Source of the DNA: Ancylobacter sp. SL191
GTDB lineage: Bacteria; Pseudomonadota; Alphaproteobacteria; Rhizobiales; Xanthobacteraceae
Direction of reading: 5' to 3'
NCBI RefSeq assembly: GCF_026625645.1
Contig: NZ_CP113056.1
Span: 1,116,001 to 1,180,000, forward strand
Length of the DNA: 64,000 nucleotides
This document shows positions 19,004 through 27,945 of this stretch, in pieces (position 1 is the first letter of the stretch; every line of letters begins with the position of its first letter). The notes under the pieces are model-generated. The model was given only the letters and a program-made list of their open reading frames with translations. It ran no database searches and was not told the DNA's origin. Made by a program: the position numbers and the translations under genes.

Positions 19004-20559
19004 GGCATGAGGCGCCGAGCCTCGGCCAACGTCGCATCCGTGCCGCCGGCGGTGGAGAGGCGGTGCCAGCCGATGCTGCCGCAATCGCGCGTCGCCTGCT
19101 GGGTGACGATGGCGGCGGTGGCGTCCGAGGCATCGCCCCGTCGCGCCTCGACGCGGGCGGTCAGCGTGTCGAGCGACGCCTCGAGCCACAGGCCGGTAAA
19201 GGCCGCGCCGGCCTCGCGCGCTATGTCTTCGATGGCGGCGCGTTCGTCGTCGCGCTGGTGGACCGCATCGACGATGACGCCATGGCCGGCGGCCAGCACC
19301 GCACGGGCGCGCTCACGGAGCACCGCATAGACGGCGGCGGTGGTCGCCTGCGTGTAGGCTTCCGGTGGCAGGCGGTCGAGTTCCCCCACCCCGGCGAGGC
19401 GCTTGCGCTCGACATCGCTGCGCAGATGCACCGCGCCGGGCAGCGGGCCGATCTCCGGCGCCAGCCGGGCGGCGAGCGTGCTCTTTCCCGTGCCGGACAG
19501 CCCGCCGACCGCCACCAGCCGGGCGGGGCGGGGCGCCAGCGCCGTCTCGGCATAGCCGAGATAGGCGAGCGCCTCGGCCTCAGCCGCCTGCTTCGCCGGG
19601 CCGTCGCGCAGCGCCAGCGCCGCCGCCGTCACCTGCGCGCGGATGCCGGCGCGCAAGGCGAGGAACAGCGGCAGGGCGGCCAGCCCGTCATAGGGCGGAG
19701 CATCGCCGCAGGCGGCGAGATAGCGGTTGAGCAGCTGGTTGGCCGCATTGGTCCATCCGCGCTGGCCGAGATCCATCAGCAGGAAGGCGAGGTCGTAGAG
19801 CCGGTCGGTGGTGGCCAGCGCCTCGTCGAATTCCAGCGCATCGAACAGCACCGGCACGCCGTCGATCAGCGCGATGTTGCGCAGATGCAGATCGCCATGG
19901 CCGCGCCGCACCTCGCCGGCGGCGGCGCGCGCGTTAAGCAGAGGGGACAGGCGCGCGATCGTGCCGGTCAGCGCCGCCGCAAGTGCCGCCACGCGGGGCG
20001 GGGCGAAGAGGTCCGGGCTCTCGCGCAGTCCGGCGACGATGCCGGTCGCGACCTTGGACAGTTCCGCCGCCGAATCGACTTTGGTGCGACGGGGCGCCCG
20101 CTCATGCGCGGCATGAACCGCCCGCGCCAGCGCGTCGATCAGCGCCGGGGTGAGGGCGTCGGGCGGCAGCCGGTCCAGCGTCGCGTGCTCGTCGAAGCGG
20201 CGCATATGCACCGCCCATTCGATGACGGTGCCCGCCTCGCCACCGAGTTGCAGCCGGTCGCCCAACCGGCGGATCGGCACCAGGCCGAGATAGAGGCCGG
20301 GCGCGTTCACCCGGTTCACATCCAGCTCGCGCATAGAGGCGGCGTGGCGCTTGTCCAGTGTCGAGAGGTCCATGAAGGGAAAACGCACGGCGCGCTTCAC
20401 TTTATAGACGTCATCGCCTGCGAGGAAGACGGCCGCGCCATGGGTGTCGATCCGGGACACGGCGCCGGTCAGCCCATGCGTCGCCGGGTCGGCCAGCAGG
20501 GCGAAAATCGGCTCCTGATCGGCGACGACATGGTCGGGGGAAGCGGCGGGCGTGCTCAT
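19000..20559 (-). CDS. Two-domain protein: aminoglycoside-phosphotransferase-like plus P-loop kinase
   Basis: A 519-residue fusion. Residues ~50-330 form an APH/choline-kinase-like domain (VYKVKRAVRFPFMDLSTLDKR, then GHGDLHLRNIALIDGVPVLFDALEF as catalytic loop and DFG equivalent). Residues ~345-519 form an AAA/zeta-toxin-type nucleotide kinase domain with Walker A GGLSGTGKST and a later VIVDAVHQRDDER. The same architecture recurs in many proteobacteria as an uncharacterised protein. Substrates unknown. It is convergent with the metal ATPase, overlapping by 4 bp. Confidence 0.82.
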   Translation of the reverse strand: MSTPAASPDHVVADQEPIFALLADPATHGLTGAVSRIDTHGAAVFLAGDDVYKVKRAVRFPFMDLSTLDKRHAASMRELDVNRVNAPGLYLGLVPIRRLGDRLQLGGEAGTVIEWAVHMRRFDEHATLDRLPPDALTPALIDALARAVHAAHERAPRRTKVDSAAELSKVATGIVAGLRESPDLFAPPRVAALAAALTGTIARLSPLLNARAAAGEVRRGHGDLHLRNIALIDGVPVLFDALEFDEALATTDRLYDLAFLLMDLGQRGWTNAANQLLNRYLAACGDAPPYDGLAALPLFLALRAGIRAQVTAAALALRDGPAKQAAEAEALAYLGYAETALAPRPARLVAVGGLSGTGKSTLAARLAPEIGPLPGAVHLRSDVERKRLAGVGELDRLPPEAYTQATTAAVYAVLRERARAVLAAGHGVIVDAVHQRDDERAAIEDIAREAGAAFTGLWLEASLDTLTARVEARRGDASDATAAIVTQQATRDCGSIGWHRLSTAGGTDATLAEARRLMP

Positions 20560-20681
20560 GGCGCCAGTCTAGCTCCCACCTGCCGCCCCGCCATCGGTAA
20601 GGTTGCGGCCAAAAGTGAGTGGGCGGCGGGTCGTGGCGGGGTTATGGATGCGCCAACGCTGTCAGCTTCAGGTCTCGCCTC

Positions 20682-21734
20682 GTGTCCGATACGTCCTCCG
20701 CCTCCCCGCCCTATTTCGCCAGCGACAATGGCGTGGGCGTCTCGCCTGAAATCCTCGCCGCGCTCGCCGCGGCCAATGAAGGCGCGATGTACTCCTATGG
20801 CGCCGACGCGATCACCGCGCGCGTCGAGCGGCGACTCAGCGAGGTTTTTGAGCGCGAGGTGGCGGTGTTCCTCGTCTCCACCGGCACGGCAGCCAATGCG
20901 CTGTCGCTCGCCACCTTCACCCCGCCCTGGGGCGCTGTGCTCTGCCATGCCGACGCGCATATCGAGAAGGATGAGTGCGGCGCGGTGGAATTCTTCGGCG
21001 CCGGCGCGCGCCTTGTGCATGTCGCCGGCGCGCGCGGGCTCATCGACCCGCAGGCGCTCGCCACTGCCGCGCAGATGAACAAGGGCGATGTGCATGGCGT
21101 GCAGCCGGCCTGCGTATCGATCACCCAGGCGAGCGAGCTCGGCACACTTTATTCACGCGATCATCTGAACGAGATCGGCCGCGTGAGCCGTGCCGCCGGG
21201 CTGACGCTGCACATGGACGGGGCGCGCTTCGCCAATGCGCTCGTCGCGCTCGACGTCACGCCGGCCGAGATGACCTGGAAGGCCGGGGTGGACGTGCTCT
21301 CCTTCGGCGCCACCAAGAACGGCGCGATGGGCGTCGAGGCGGTGGTGCTTTTCGATCCGGCGAAGGCGCAGGACATGGCCTTCCGCCGCAAGCGGGCGGG
21401 GCACCTCATGTCCAAGATGCGCTTCCTCGCGGCGCAGATGGCCGCTTATCTCGACAACGATCTCTGGCTCGCCAATGCCCGCCACGCCAACGCCATGGCC
21501 GGGCGGCTGGAGGCGGGGCTGCGCGCCATCGCCGGCATCGAGATCATCGAGCCGGCGGAAGCCAACATGCTGTTCGTGCGCCTGCCGCAGGCGACCATCG
21601 ACGCGCTGCTGGCGCAGGGCTTCCGCTTCTACTCGGACCGCTGGGGCTCCGGCGTCATCCGCCTGGTCGCCTCCTTCGCGACCAAGGCCGAGGAGGTGGA
21701 CGCCTTCGTCGCCGGTGTTCGCGCGGCGGTGTGA
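20682..21734 (+). CDS. ltaE: Low-specificity L-threonine aldolase
   Basis: A 350-residue PLP enzyme of the threonine aldolase / beta-eliminating lyase family that cleaves L-threonine or L-allo-threonine to glycine and acetaldehyde. It opens with [14 protein letters not shown], has [13 protein letters not shown] and [17 protein letters not shown] in the cofactor domain, [16 protein letters not shown], and the lysine motif [16 protein letters not shown]. The GTG at 20682 ([12 protein letters not shown]) is the preferred start; an earlier ATG at 20619 adds residues not typical of the family. It is convergent with a MocR regulator gene. Confidence 0.93.
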   Translation: MSDTSSASPPYFASDNGVGVSPEILAALAAANEGAMYSYGADAITARVERRLSEVFEREVAVFLVSTGTAANALSLATFTPPWGAVLCHADAHIEKDECGAVEFFGAGARLVHVAGARGLIDPQALATAAQMNKGDVHGVQPACVSITQASELGTLYSRDHLNEIGRVSRAAGLTLHMDGARFANALVALDVTPAEMTWKAGVDVLSFGATKNGAMGVEAVVLFDPAKAQDMAFRRKRAGHLMSKMRFLAAQMAAYLDNDLWLANARHANAMAGRLEAGLRAIAGIEIIEPAEANMLFVRLPQATIDALLAQGFRFYSDRWGSGVIRLVASFATKAEEVDAFVAGVRAAV

Positions 21735-21763
21735 GAGCCTGATTGGACCTGCCTTCTGAGTGT

Positions 21764-21862
21764 CGTCATCCCGGCCGCAGGCGAAGCCGCAGAGCCGGGA
21801 TCGTCCACCAGAATACGGATGGCGATCCCGGATACGGCCTGCGGCCGTTCCGGGATGACGCC
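21764..21862. repeat. Palindromic repeat between ltaE and mocR
   Basis: One copy of the element seen at 10196 and 11132: it begins CGTCATCCCGGCC, has GAGCCGGGATCG and GGCGATCCCGGAT arms in the middle, and ends CCGTTCCGGGATGACG. It occupies the space between two convergent genes, where its hairpins could serve as a bidirectional transcription end. Confidence 0.85.
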
Positions 21863-21909
21863 AGTGGAACCTTCAGCGTACGTCTCTCGCGCCCTTTAAG
21901 GGCTCCGCC

Positions 21910-23295
21910 TCACATCACCGCCGAGACCACCTCCGGCGATTCCTCCAGCGCGTGGGCCATGAAGTCGAGCGCGGAGCGGATCTGCGCGCGGCTGGCCGGG
22001 CCACCGAGGCAGACGCGCACCGCCTCGGACACGGTGCCGCCGACGGTGAAGGCGTCGCTCGCCACCACGCCGATGCCGGTCGTGCGCATGTGGCCGACAA
22101 AGGCCGAGCGGGTCCAGGGTTCGGGAAGGTCGATCCAGAGATTGAAGGCGAGCGGGTCGGCGCGGAACGAACCGGCGGGCAGTATCTCGTTCGCCAGCGC
22201 CTGCCGGGCCTGCGTTTCCGCGCGGATGAAGCGCAGCAGCGTGTCGGCGGTGCCGTCCTCGATCCAGCGCGTCGCCAGCGCGGCGGTGAGCGGGGAGCTC
22301 ATGACATTCGCCGTGCGCAGCGCCGCCGCGAAGGGGTAGCCGGCCCGCGCCTCCGGGACCACCACATAGGCGGTGCGCAGCCCGGCGCCGATGCATTTGG
22401 CAAGGCCCGCCACATGCCAGGTGAGGTCGGGTGCGATGGCGGCGAGCGGGGCGGGGCCATGAGCGGGGATGAAGCCATAGGCGTCATCCTCGACGATCGG
22501 CACGCCGAAGCGCCGGGCAACCTGCGCGATGGCGGTGCGCCGCGCCTCGGGAATGGTGAGGGTGGTCGGGTTCTGCAGGGTCGGGTTGAGGTAGAGCGCC
22601 TTCGGGGCCTGCTCGCGGCAGGCTTGTGCGAAGGCATCGGGGTCGATGCCGTCGGCATCCATCGGCAGGCCGACGAGGCGCAGCCCGAGCTGGGCGGAAA
22701 TCGCCCGCGCGCCGGGATAGGTGACGGCTTCGCACAGCACCGTGTCGCCGGGCTTGGCCAGCAGACCGAGAATGCCGAGCAGCGCCGGATGCGCGCCGGG
22801 TGTGACGAAGATGCGCTCCTGCGAGGGCACCAGCGCGCGCCGGCCCAGCCAGGCCGAGGCGGCATCCTTGTCCGCCCGCGTGCCGCCGAACCCCTGATAA
22901 CGCAGCAGCGCCACGAGATCGCGCCCGACCTCGGCAAGACCTTCCTGCATCCGCGCGATCAGCGCCGGATCGTCCGGTTCGGGCGGCAGGTTCATCGACA
23001 GGTCGACGCTGGACGGCCGGGAGGGCGAGGCGGGGCGGGCCTTGGGGCGGGGCAGGCCGGTGACGAAGGTGCCCTGGCCGACACGGGACTCCACGAGGCC
23101 GCGCTTCTGCGCCTCGACATAGCCGCGCGCCACCGTGGTGAAGTCGATGTCGAGCTTTGCCGCGAGCTTGCGCTGCGGCGGCAGCCGATCGCCAATGGCG
23201 AGGCGGCCGGCGCGGATGTCGTCGGCGATCAGGTCGGCAATGGCCAGATAACGCGGCTTGTCGGAGCGGGAAAGGTCGGGAATCCAGTCGGCCAT
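21910..23295 (-). CDS. MocR-type GntR regulator with aminotransferase domain
   Basis: A 461-residue MocR/PdxR-type regulator. The N-terminal GntR winged helix is PRYLAIADLIADDIRAGRLAIGDRLPPQRKLAAKLDIDFTTVARGYVEA. The remainder is a class I aminotransferase fold used as effector domain: VTPGAHPALLGILGLL, YLNPTLQNPTTLTIP, IVEDDAYGF, and a lysine in HVAGLAKCIGAGLRTAYVV that would bind PLP. Targets are usually the gene itself and neighbouring amino acid or vitamin B6 genes. Nearby ltaE (convergent) and the nit cluster (divergent) are both candidates, but no operator proves it. Confidence 0.9.
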   Translation of the reverse strand: MADWIPDLSRSDKPRYLAIADLIADDIRAGRLAIGDRLPPQRKLAAKLDIDFTTVARGYVEAQKRGLVESRVGQGTFVTGLPRPKARPASPSRPSSVDLSMNLPPEPDDPALIARMQEGLAEVGRDLVALLRYQGFGGTRADKDAASAWLGRRALVPSQERIFVTPGAHPALLGILGLLAKPGDTVLCEAVTYPGARAISAQLGLRLVGLPMDADGIDPDAFAQACREQAPKALYLNPTLQNPTTLTIPEARRTAIAQVARRFGVPIVEDDAYGFIPAHGPAPLAAIAPDLTWHVAGLAKCIGAGLRTAYVVVPEARAGYPFAAALRTANVMSSPLTAALATRWIEDGTADTLLRFIRAETQARQALANEILPAGSFRADPLAFNLWIDLPEPWTRSAFVGHMRTTGIGVVASDAFTVGGTVSEAVRVCLGGPASRAQIRSALDFMAHALEESPEVVSAVM

Positions 23296-23349
23296 CGGTC
23301 AATCCGTCAGGCGCCTGCGGGCGCCGAATCCATGCGTTTATGAATTGAC

Positions 23350-23378
23350 TGTATAATGTTGCATTCGGGGTATGTCAC
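23350..23378 (-). promoter_or_regulatory. Sigma-70-type promoter of the MocR gene
   Basis: Read on the minus strand, GTGACA (23378-23373) is followed after exactly 17 bp by TATACA (23355-23350), a good housekeeping promoter. It is about 55 bp ahead of the MocR start codon and divergent from the sigma-54 promoter at 23577. Confidence 0.65.
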
Positions 23379-23576
23379 CTCTGGTCCGCGATTTGCTGCG
23401 TAGGTAGTTGTGCGTAACGTGCCGCCCTGCCTGCGCAGGAACCGAGCAGAATCCAGCCTTTTGAATAAGCGTCCGCCTCGTTTTTCGACACCCTGCCTCC
23501 GTGTCACCCGGCCATATTGTATGTATTTTTGTATGTAAATTGATTCTTTTGCTGATTCTTTATTCAAACCATCAAT

Positions 23577-23592
23577 TGGCACATTGATTGCA
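23577..23592 (+). promoter_or_regulatory. Sigma-54 promoter of the nit cluster
   Basis: TGGCAC at 23577-23582, five bases, then TTGCA at 23588-23592: the GG and GC doublets are separated by the required 10 bp, matching the -24/-12 consensus fully. Transcription should start near 23604, about 45 bases before nitB. The DNA upstream (23480-23576) is AT-rich with repeated TGTATG words and is where an enhancer-binding activator would act. No activator gene is in the window. The remaining part of the 353-bp gap holds only the MocR promoter. Confidence 0.85.
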
Positions 23593-23648
23593 ATTCTTCG
23601 GCTGTGAGCCGGCGAGCGCCGGTCCCCTGTTCACCTGAGGAGAGCGAC

Positions 23649-24131
23649 ATGGCCACCATTACCGTTCCGGCCCACCAGAAGGGCGATGTTCTGGTCGACT
23701 ATGAGGACAAGAAGTTCGAGGACGTCAAAGCCGCCCCCGGCGAGAAGGCGCTCGTCACCTTCCACACCGTGGCGTTCGAGGGCTCGATCGGCCTCGTCAA
23801 CCTGCTTCAGGCCTCGCGCCTGATCCAGAAGGGTTTCGAGACCTCGGTGCTGCTCTATGGGCCGGGCGTCACGCTCGGCGTGCAGCGCGGCTTCCCCAAG
23901 CTCGGCGACGAGGCATTCCCCGGCCATCTCAACTTCAATGGCCGCATCGAGAAGATCATGAATGACGGCGGCAAGGTCTATGCCTGCCGCTTCGCCCTGC
24001 AGGCGCTCTACGGCCATGGCGAGGGCGCGCTGATCCCCGGCGTCATCCCGATTAGCCCGCTCGACGTGCTCGACATCATCCTCGTCCACCGGCGCGACAA
24101 CGCCTTCATGCTCCACACCTGGACGCTCTGA
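23649..24131 (+). CDS. nitB: MSMEG_0572-family nitrogen-starvation protein (NitB)
   Basis: A 160-residue cytosolic protein of the MSMEG_0572 family, the first gene of the Nit1C cluster. It has [51 protein letters not shown], and later [16 protein letters not shown] and a DsrE-like alpha/beta pattern, as expected of this family; no catalytic residues are known. Start 23649 is supported by GAGGAGAG. It is the gene next to the sigma-54 promoter and is separated from the rest of the cluster by a palindromic repeat. Function in the cluster is not established. Confidence 0.88.
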   Translation: MATITVPAHQKGDVLVDYEDKKFEDVKAAPGEKALVTFHTVAFEGSIGLVNLLQASRLIQKGFETSVLLYGPGVTLGVQRGFPKLGDEAFPGHLNFNGRIEKIMNDGGKVYACRFALQALYGHGEGALIPGVIPISPLDVLDIILVHRRDNAFMLHTWTL

Positions 24132-24133
24132 CC

Positions 24134-24216
24134 CGTCATCCCGGCCGAGAGCCGGGATCGAATACCGATGACAGTGCGATCCCGGATAGGCGGCCCCGCC
24201 GCCGTCCGGGATGACG
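24134..24216. repeat. Palindromic repeat inside the nit operon
   Basis: A shorter copy of the REP-like element (CGTCATCCCGGCC / GAGCCGGGATCG / GCGATCCCGGAT / GCCGTCCGGGATGACGG) fills the gap between nitB and nitC. In the transcript it would fold into a strong hairpin and could protect the nitB message or reduce read-through into nitC. Confidence 0.8.
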
Positions 24217-24238
24217 GCCAAGGCCAGAGGAGGCCGCA

Positions 24239-25312
24239 ATGGCAGACATGACAGCCCCGGCAAAGCGCATCGTCCGCGCCGCCGCGGTGCAGATCGCGCC
24301 GGACCTCGACAGCCTGGAGGGCACGCTCACCCGCGTGCTCGCCGCGCTGGAGGAGGCGGCGGGCAAGGGAGCGCGGCTTGTCGTGTTCCCCGAGACCTTC
24401 CTGCCCTGGTATCCCTATTTCTCCTTCGTTCTGCCCCCGGTGCTGACCGGGGCGGAGCATCTGCGGCTCTATGAGCAGGCGGTGGTCGTGCCCGGCCCGG
24501 TGACTGAGGCGGTGGCGGCATCCGCCCGCCGCCTCGGCGTCGTGGTCGTGCTCGGGGTGAATGAGCGCGACCATGGCTCGCTCTACAACACCCAGCTCAT
24601 TTTCGACGCCGATGGCGGCGTGAAACTCAAGCGCCGTAAGATCACGCCGACTTTCCATGAGCGGATGATCTGGGGGCAGGGCGATGGTGCCGGCCTCAAG
24701 GTGGTCGACACGGCGGTGGGCCGCGTCGGCGCGCTGGCCTGCTGGGAGCATTACAACCCGCTCGCCCGCTACGCGCTGATGGCCCAGCACGAGGAAATCC
24801 ACGTCGCGCAGTTCCCCGGCTCGCTGGTCGGGCCGATCTTCGCCGATCAGATCGAGGTGACGATCCGCCACCACGCGCTGGAATCGGGCTGCTTCGTGGT
24901 CAATTCCACGGGTTGGCTCACCGAAGACCAGATCGCCCGCATCTCGCCGGATGAGCGGCTGCGCAAGGCGCTCACCGGTGGCTGCATGACGGCGATCATC
25001 TCGCCCGAGGGCAGCCATGTCGTGCCGCCGCTCACCTCCGGCGAGGGCATCCTCATCGCCGATCTCGACATGAGCCTCATCACCAAGCGCAAGCGGATGA
25101 TGGATTCGGTCGGCCATTACGCCCGGCCCGAACTGCTCAGCCTCAATCTCGACGACCGGCCCGCCGTGCCGCTGCACCGGCAGGCCGCGCCCTTCCTCGC
25201 CAGCACCGGGAGTGCGTTCGATGAAGCCGATGGATCCCGCGACCGATCTTCAGCCGATGCCGACGGAGCATCTGATCAACGAGTTGCAGTCCTACGGGGT
25301 GCGGCTGGTTGA
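24239..25312 (+). CDS. nitC: Nit1-type nitrilase (NitC)
   Basis: A 357-residue carbon-nitrogen hydrolase of the Nit1 branch. The Glu-Lys-Cys triad is clear: Glu 52 in [12 protein letters not shown], Lys 134 in [14 protein letters not shown] and Cys 168 in [23 protein letters not shown] and the C-terminal [12 protein letters not shown] are typical of nitrilases that work on nitriles. Residues after about 325 are low-complexity and arise where the frame runs 92 nt into nitD. In a pseudomonad the nitrilase of this cluster is needed for cyanide-dependent growth. The natural substrate is not known here. Confidence 0.93.
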   Translation: MADMTAPAKRIVRAAAVQIAPDLDSLEGTLTRVLAALEEAAGKGARLVVFPETFLPWYPYFSFVLPPVLTGAEHLRLYEQAVVVPGPVTEAVAASARRLGVVVVLGVNERDHGSLYNTQLIFDADGGVKLKRRKITPTFHERMIWGQGDGAGLKVVDTAVGRVGALACWEHYNPLARYALMAQHEEIHVAQFPGSLVGPIFADQIEVTIRHHALESGCFVVNSTGWLTEDQIARISPDERLRKALTGGCMTAIISPEGSHVVPPLTSGEGILIADLDMSLITKRKRMMDSVGHYARPELLSLNLDDRPAVPLHRQAAPFLASTGSAFDEADGSRDRSSADADGASDQRVAVLRGAAG

Positions 25313-26381
25313 TCCGCGCGCCGGCGCCGAGTCGCGCCGGGGCGGGGCGGGGCCGTCCGACCACAAGGCGATGACCATTGACGGGATGACCGTCATGGTC
25401 CCCGTCCACACCGCGCCGGCCTTCGAGAGTCCTTATCTGGTCGAACGGCCGGACGCCTATGGCCGCTCGCGCATCAGCCGCGACGGGCTGGTGCTGGGCG
25501 AGGTGTCGTTCCCGCTCCAGCCGAAATTCTACGGCCTCTCCACCGCCGACGGCATTCCCTATTCCAAGATCGCCGTGCTGCATGGGCGCGACGTGCTGGC
25601 GACCACGGTGCTGCAAAGCTGCATCCGCTATCAGAGCCGCACCAAGACCTGCCAGTTCTGCGCCATCGGCCAGTCGCTGGCAGCGGGCCGCACCATCGAG
25701 CGCAAGACCCCGGCCCAGCTCGCCGAAGTCGCCAAGGCGGCGGTGGAGCTCGATGGCGTCAAGCATATGGTGATGACCACCGGCACCCCGCCGGGCAAGG
25801 ACCGCGGCGCGGCGATCCTTACCGAGAGCGTCGCGGCGGTGAAGGCGGCGGTGGACCTGCCGATCCAGGTGCAGTGCGAGCCGCCTGATGACGACGCCTG
25901 GTTCGGCCGGATGTTCGCCGCCGGGGCGGATGCGCTTGGCATGCATCTGGAAGCGGTGAGCGAGCCGGTGCGGCAGACGATCATGCCCGGCAAGGCGCAG
26001 GTGTCGGTGGAGCGCTATTTCGAGGCTTTCGCCGCCGCCGTGCCAGTGTTCGGGCACGGGCAGGTCTCGACCTACATCCTCGCCGGGCTCGGCGACACGC
26101 GCGAGGAGATCCTCGCTGTCTGCGACCGGCTGACGAAGATCGGCGTCTATCCCTTCGTCGTGCCCTTCGTGCCGATTTCCGGCACGCCGCTGGAAAGCCA
26201 CCCGACCCCGTCGCCCGCCTTCATGAATTCCATCCTCGGCCCGCTCTCGGGCATGCTGCTGGCAACCGGGCTGAAATCCATCGACGCCAAGGCCGGCTGC
26301 GCCAAATGCGGCGCGTGCTCGGCGCTCTCCACCTATGAGCGCCGGGGCGCCCTCGGTGGTGCGATGGGGGGCTGCGCATGA
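25221..26381 (+). CDS. nitD: MSMEG_0568-family radical SAM protein (NitD)
   Basis: A 386-residue radical SAM protein. Its [4Fe-4S] ligands are spaced unusually: Cys 134, Cys 144 and Cys 147 in [18 protein letters not shown] give C-x9-C-x2-C instead of C-x3-C-x2-C, a feature of this family. A TIM-barrel body follows ([45 protein letters not shown]). Near the end CAKCGAC (C-x2-C-x2-C) could bind a second cluster. The ATG at 25221 has GGGAG eight bases ahead. It ends in a 4-bp ATGA overlap with nitE. The reaction is unknown. Confidence 0.92.
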   Translation: MKPMDPATDLQPMPTEHLINELQSYGVRLVDPRAGAESRRGGAGPSDHKAMTIDGMTVMVPVHTAPAFESPYLVERPDAYGRSRISRDGLVLGEVSFPLQPKFYGLSTADGIPYSKIAVLHGRDVLATTVLQSCIRYQSRTKTCQFCAIGQSLAAGRTIERKTPAQLAEVAKAAVELDGVKHMVMTTGTPPGKDRGAAILTESVAAVKAAVDLPIQVQCEPPDDDAWFGRMFAAGADALGMHLEAVSEPVRQTIMPGKAQVSVERYFEAFAAAVPVFGHGQVSTYILAGLGDTREEILAVCDRLTKIGVYPFVVPFVPISGTPLESHPTPSPAFMNSILGPLSGMLLATGLKSIDAKAGCAKCGACSALSTYERRGALGGAMGGCA

Positions 26382-26935
26382 TGTATGGGCCCTTCGACGC
26401 CTTCCGCGCCGCCGACTTCCAGGTGAAGTTCGCCACCGCCACCTGGGAGAAGCGCGGCGCCGCGCGCCTGCGCCATGAGGTGTTCTGCGGCGAGCAGGGC
26501 CTGTTCGGCGGCGATGACCGCGACGCGATCGACGCCGTCGCCATTCCCATCGTCGCCGTCTCCATGCTCGGCCTTGTGGCTGATGACGTGGTCGGCACTG
26601 TGCGCATCCATGAAGCCGAGCCCGGTGTGTGGTGGGGCTCGCGCCTTGCCGTTGCGGAAGACTATCGCAAGGTCGGGCCGCTCGGCGCGGCGCTGATCCG
26701 GCTCGCCGTCTCGTCCGCCCATGCGCGCGGCTGCACCCGCTTCCTCGCTCATGTGCAGAGCCAGAACGGCCTGCTGTTCCGCCGCCTGCACTGGAACATC
26801 GTCGAGGAGAAGGAGCTGCATGGCCGCCCGCATCTGCTCATGCAGGCGGACCTCGCTCATTACCCGCCAATCCTCGATGCCGAGACCGGCTTCCATGCGC
26901 TGGCGCGGGCTGGCAGCGTGCGGAGGGCGGCATGA
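26378..26935 (+). CDS. nitE: MSMEG_0567-family GNAT N-acetyltransferase (NitE)
   Basis: A 185-residue GNAT acyltransferase. RLRHEVFCGEQGLF at the N-terminus, VVGTVRIHEAEPGVWWGSRLAVAEDYRKVGPLGAALIRLAV (acetyl-CoA binding, with a Gly-x-x-Gly turn) and the C-terminal FRRLHWNIVEEKELHGRPH block match the family associated with Nit1 nitrilases. It is coupled to nitD and nitF by 4-bp overlaps, implying fixed stoichiometry. The amine substrate is unknown; a product of the nitrilase or radical SAM step is a reasonable guess. Confidence 0.9.
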   Translation: MMYGPFDAFRAADFQVKFATATWEKRGAARLRHEVFCGEQGLFGGDDRDAIDAVAIPIVAVSMLGLVADDVVGTVRIHEAEPGVWWGSRLAVAEDYRKVGPLGAALIRLAVSSAHARGCTRFLAHVQSQNGLLFRRLHWNIVEEKELHGRPHLLMQADLAHYPPILDAETGFHALARAGSVRRAA

Positions 26936-27945
26936 GCGCGTGCGCGGGCCTGCCGCTCGGCCCGGACGCCTTTGCCGGCATCGTCGCCAAGTTGCGGGCG
27001 TCGGCCGGCATGGCGGCCAAGGCCGACATTGCGCTCGCCGCCGCGCGGCTGGGGATTGGCGGCACGAGTGACATACGCGTGGGCGACGATTGCGCCGCCA
27101 TTCCCGACGGCGAGGGCTGGCTGCTTCTCGCCATCGAAGGCTTCATGAATGAGTTCGTCGCCGGCGATCCGTGGTTCGCCGGCTGGTGCGGGGTGATGGT
27201 CAACCTCTCCGACATCGCCGCCATGGGTGGGCGCCCGCTTGCCGTGGTCGATGCGGTGTGGGCAGCGGGCGAGGACGAGGCCGCGCCGGTGCTGGCGGGC
27301 CTGCGCGCGGCTTCCGAGCGCTTCGGCGTGCCGGTGGTCGGTGGTCACACCAATCTCAAGACCGATCGCGGCCAGCTTTCCGTTGCGATTCTCGGCCGGG
27401 CCAAGCGCCTGCTGACCTCCTTCGATGCGCAGCCGGGCGAGACGCTGATCGCCGCCATCGATTTGCGCGGGCGCTACCGCGAACCCTTCGCCAATTGGGA
27501 AGCCGCCACCGACGCCCCGGCCGAGCGGCTGCGCGGCGACCTTGCTTTGCTGCCGATGATCGCCGAGGCGGGCCTCTCCCGCGCCGCCAAGGACATCAGC
27601 CAAGGCGGCGTCGTCGGCACCAGCGCCATGCTGGCGGAAGCCTCGGGCGTGGGGATCGAGATCGACCTTGCCCGCGTGCCGGCGCCCGACGGCGTCGATC
27701 CCGCGCACTGGCTGATGAGTTTCCCGAGCTACGGTTACCTGCTCACCGCCAGTGACGATAATTTGCCGGCAATCATCCGAGCCTTCCACGCCCGCGGCAT
27801 TTCTGCCGCCGCGATCGGGCGGGTCACCGCGGATCGCCGGGTGACCGTGGTGAATGGCCCGGCGCGCGAGACCATCTGGGACTTCGCCGCTCGCCCGCTC
27901 ATCGGTTGCGGTCCCCTCGCACCCCGCGCGGAGGATGCGGCATGA
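26932..27945 (+). CDS. nitF: sll0787-family AIR-synthase-like protein (NitF)
   Basis: A 337-residue relative of aminoimidazole ribonucleotide synthase (PurM) and selenophosphate synthetase. It has the ATP-binding features of the fold: IRVGDDCAAIPDGEGWLLLAIEGFM near the N-terminus, VNLSDIAAMGGRPLAVVDAVW, GGHTNLKTDRGQLSVAILG, and KDISQGGVVGTSAMLAEASGVGIEIDL. These enzymes phosphorylate an amide or carboxylate oxygen to drive ring closure or transfer. ATG 26932 overlaps the nitE stop by 4 bp, and its own stop overlaps the next start the same way. Confidence 0.9.
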   Translation: MSACAGLPLGPDAFAGIVAKLRASAGMAAKADIALAAARLGIGGTSDIRVGDDCAAIPDGEGWLLLAIEGFMNEFVAGDPWFAGWCGVMVNLSDIAAMGGRPLAVVDAVWAAGEDEAAPVLAGLRAASERFGVPVVGGHTNLKTDRGQLSVAILGRAKRLLTSFDAQPGETLIAAIDLRGRYREPFANWEAATDAPAERLRGDLALLPMIAEAGLSRAAKDISQGGVVGTSAMLAEASGVGIEIDLARVPAPDGVDPAHWLMSFPSYGYLLTASDDNLPAIIRAFHARGISAAAIGRVTADRRVTVVNGPARETIWDFAARPLIGCGPLAPRAEDAA

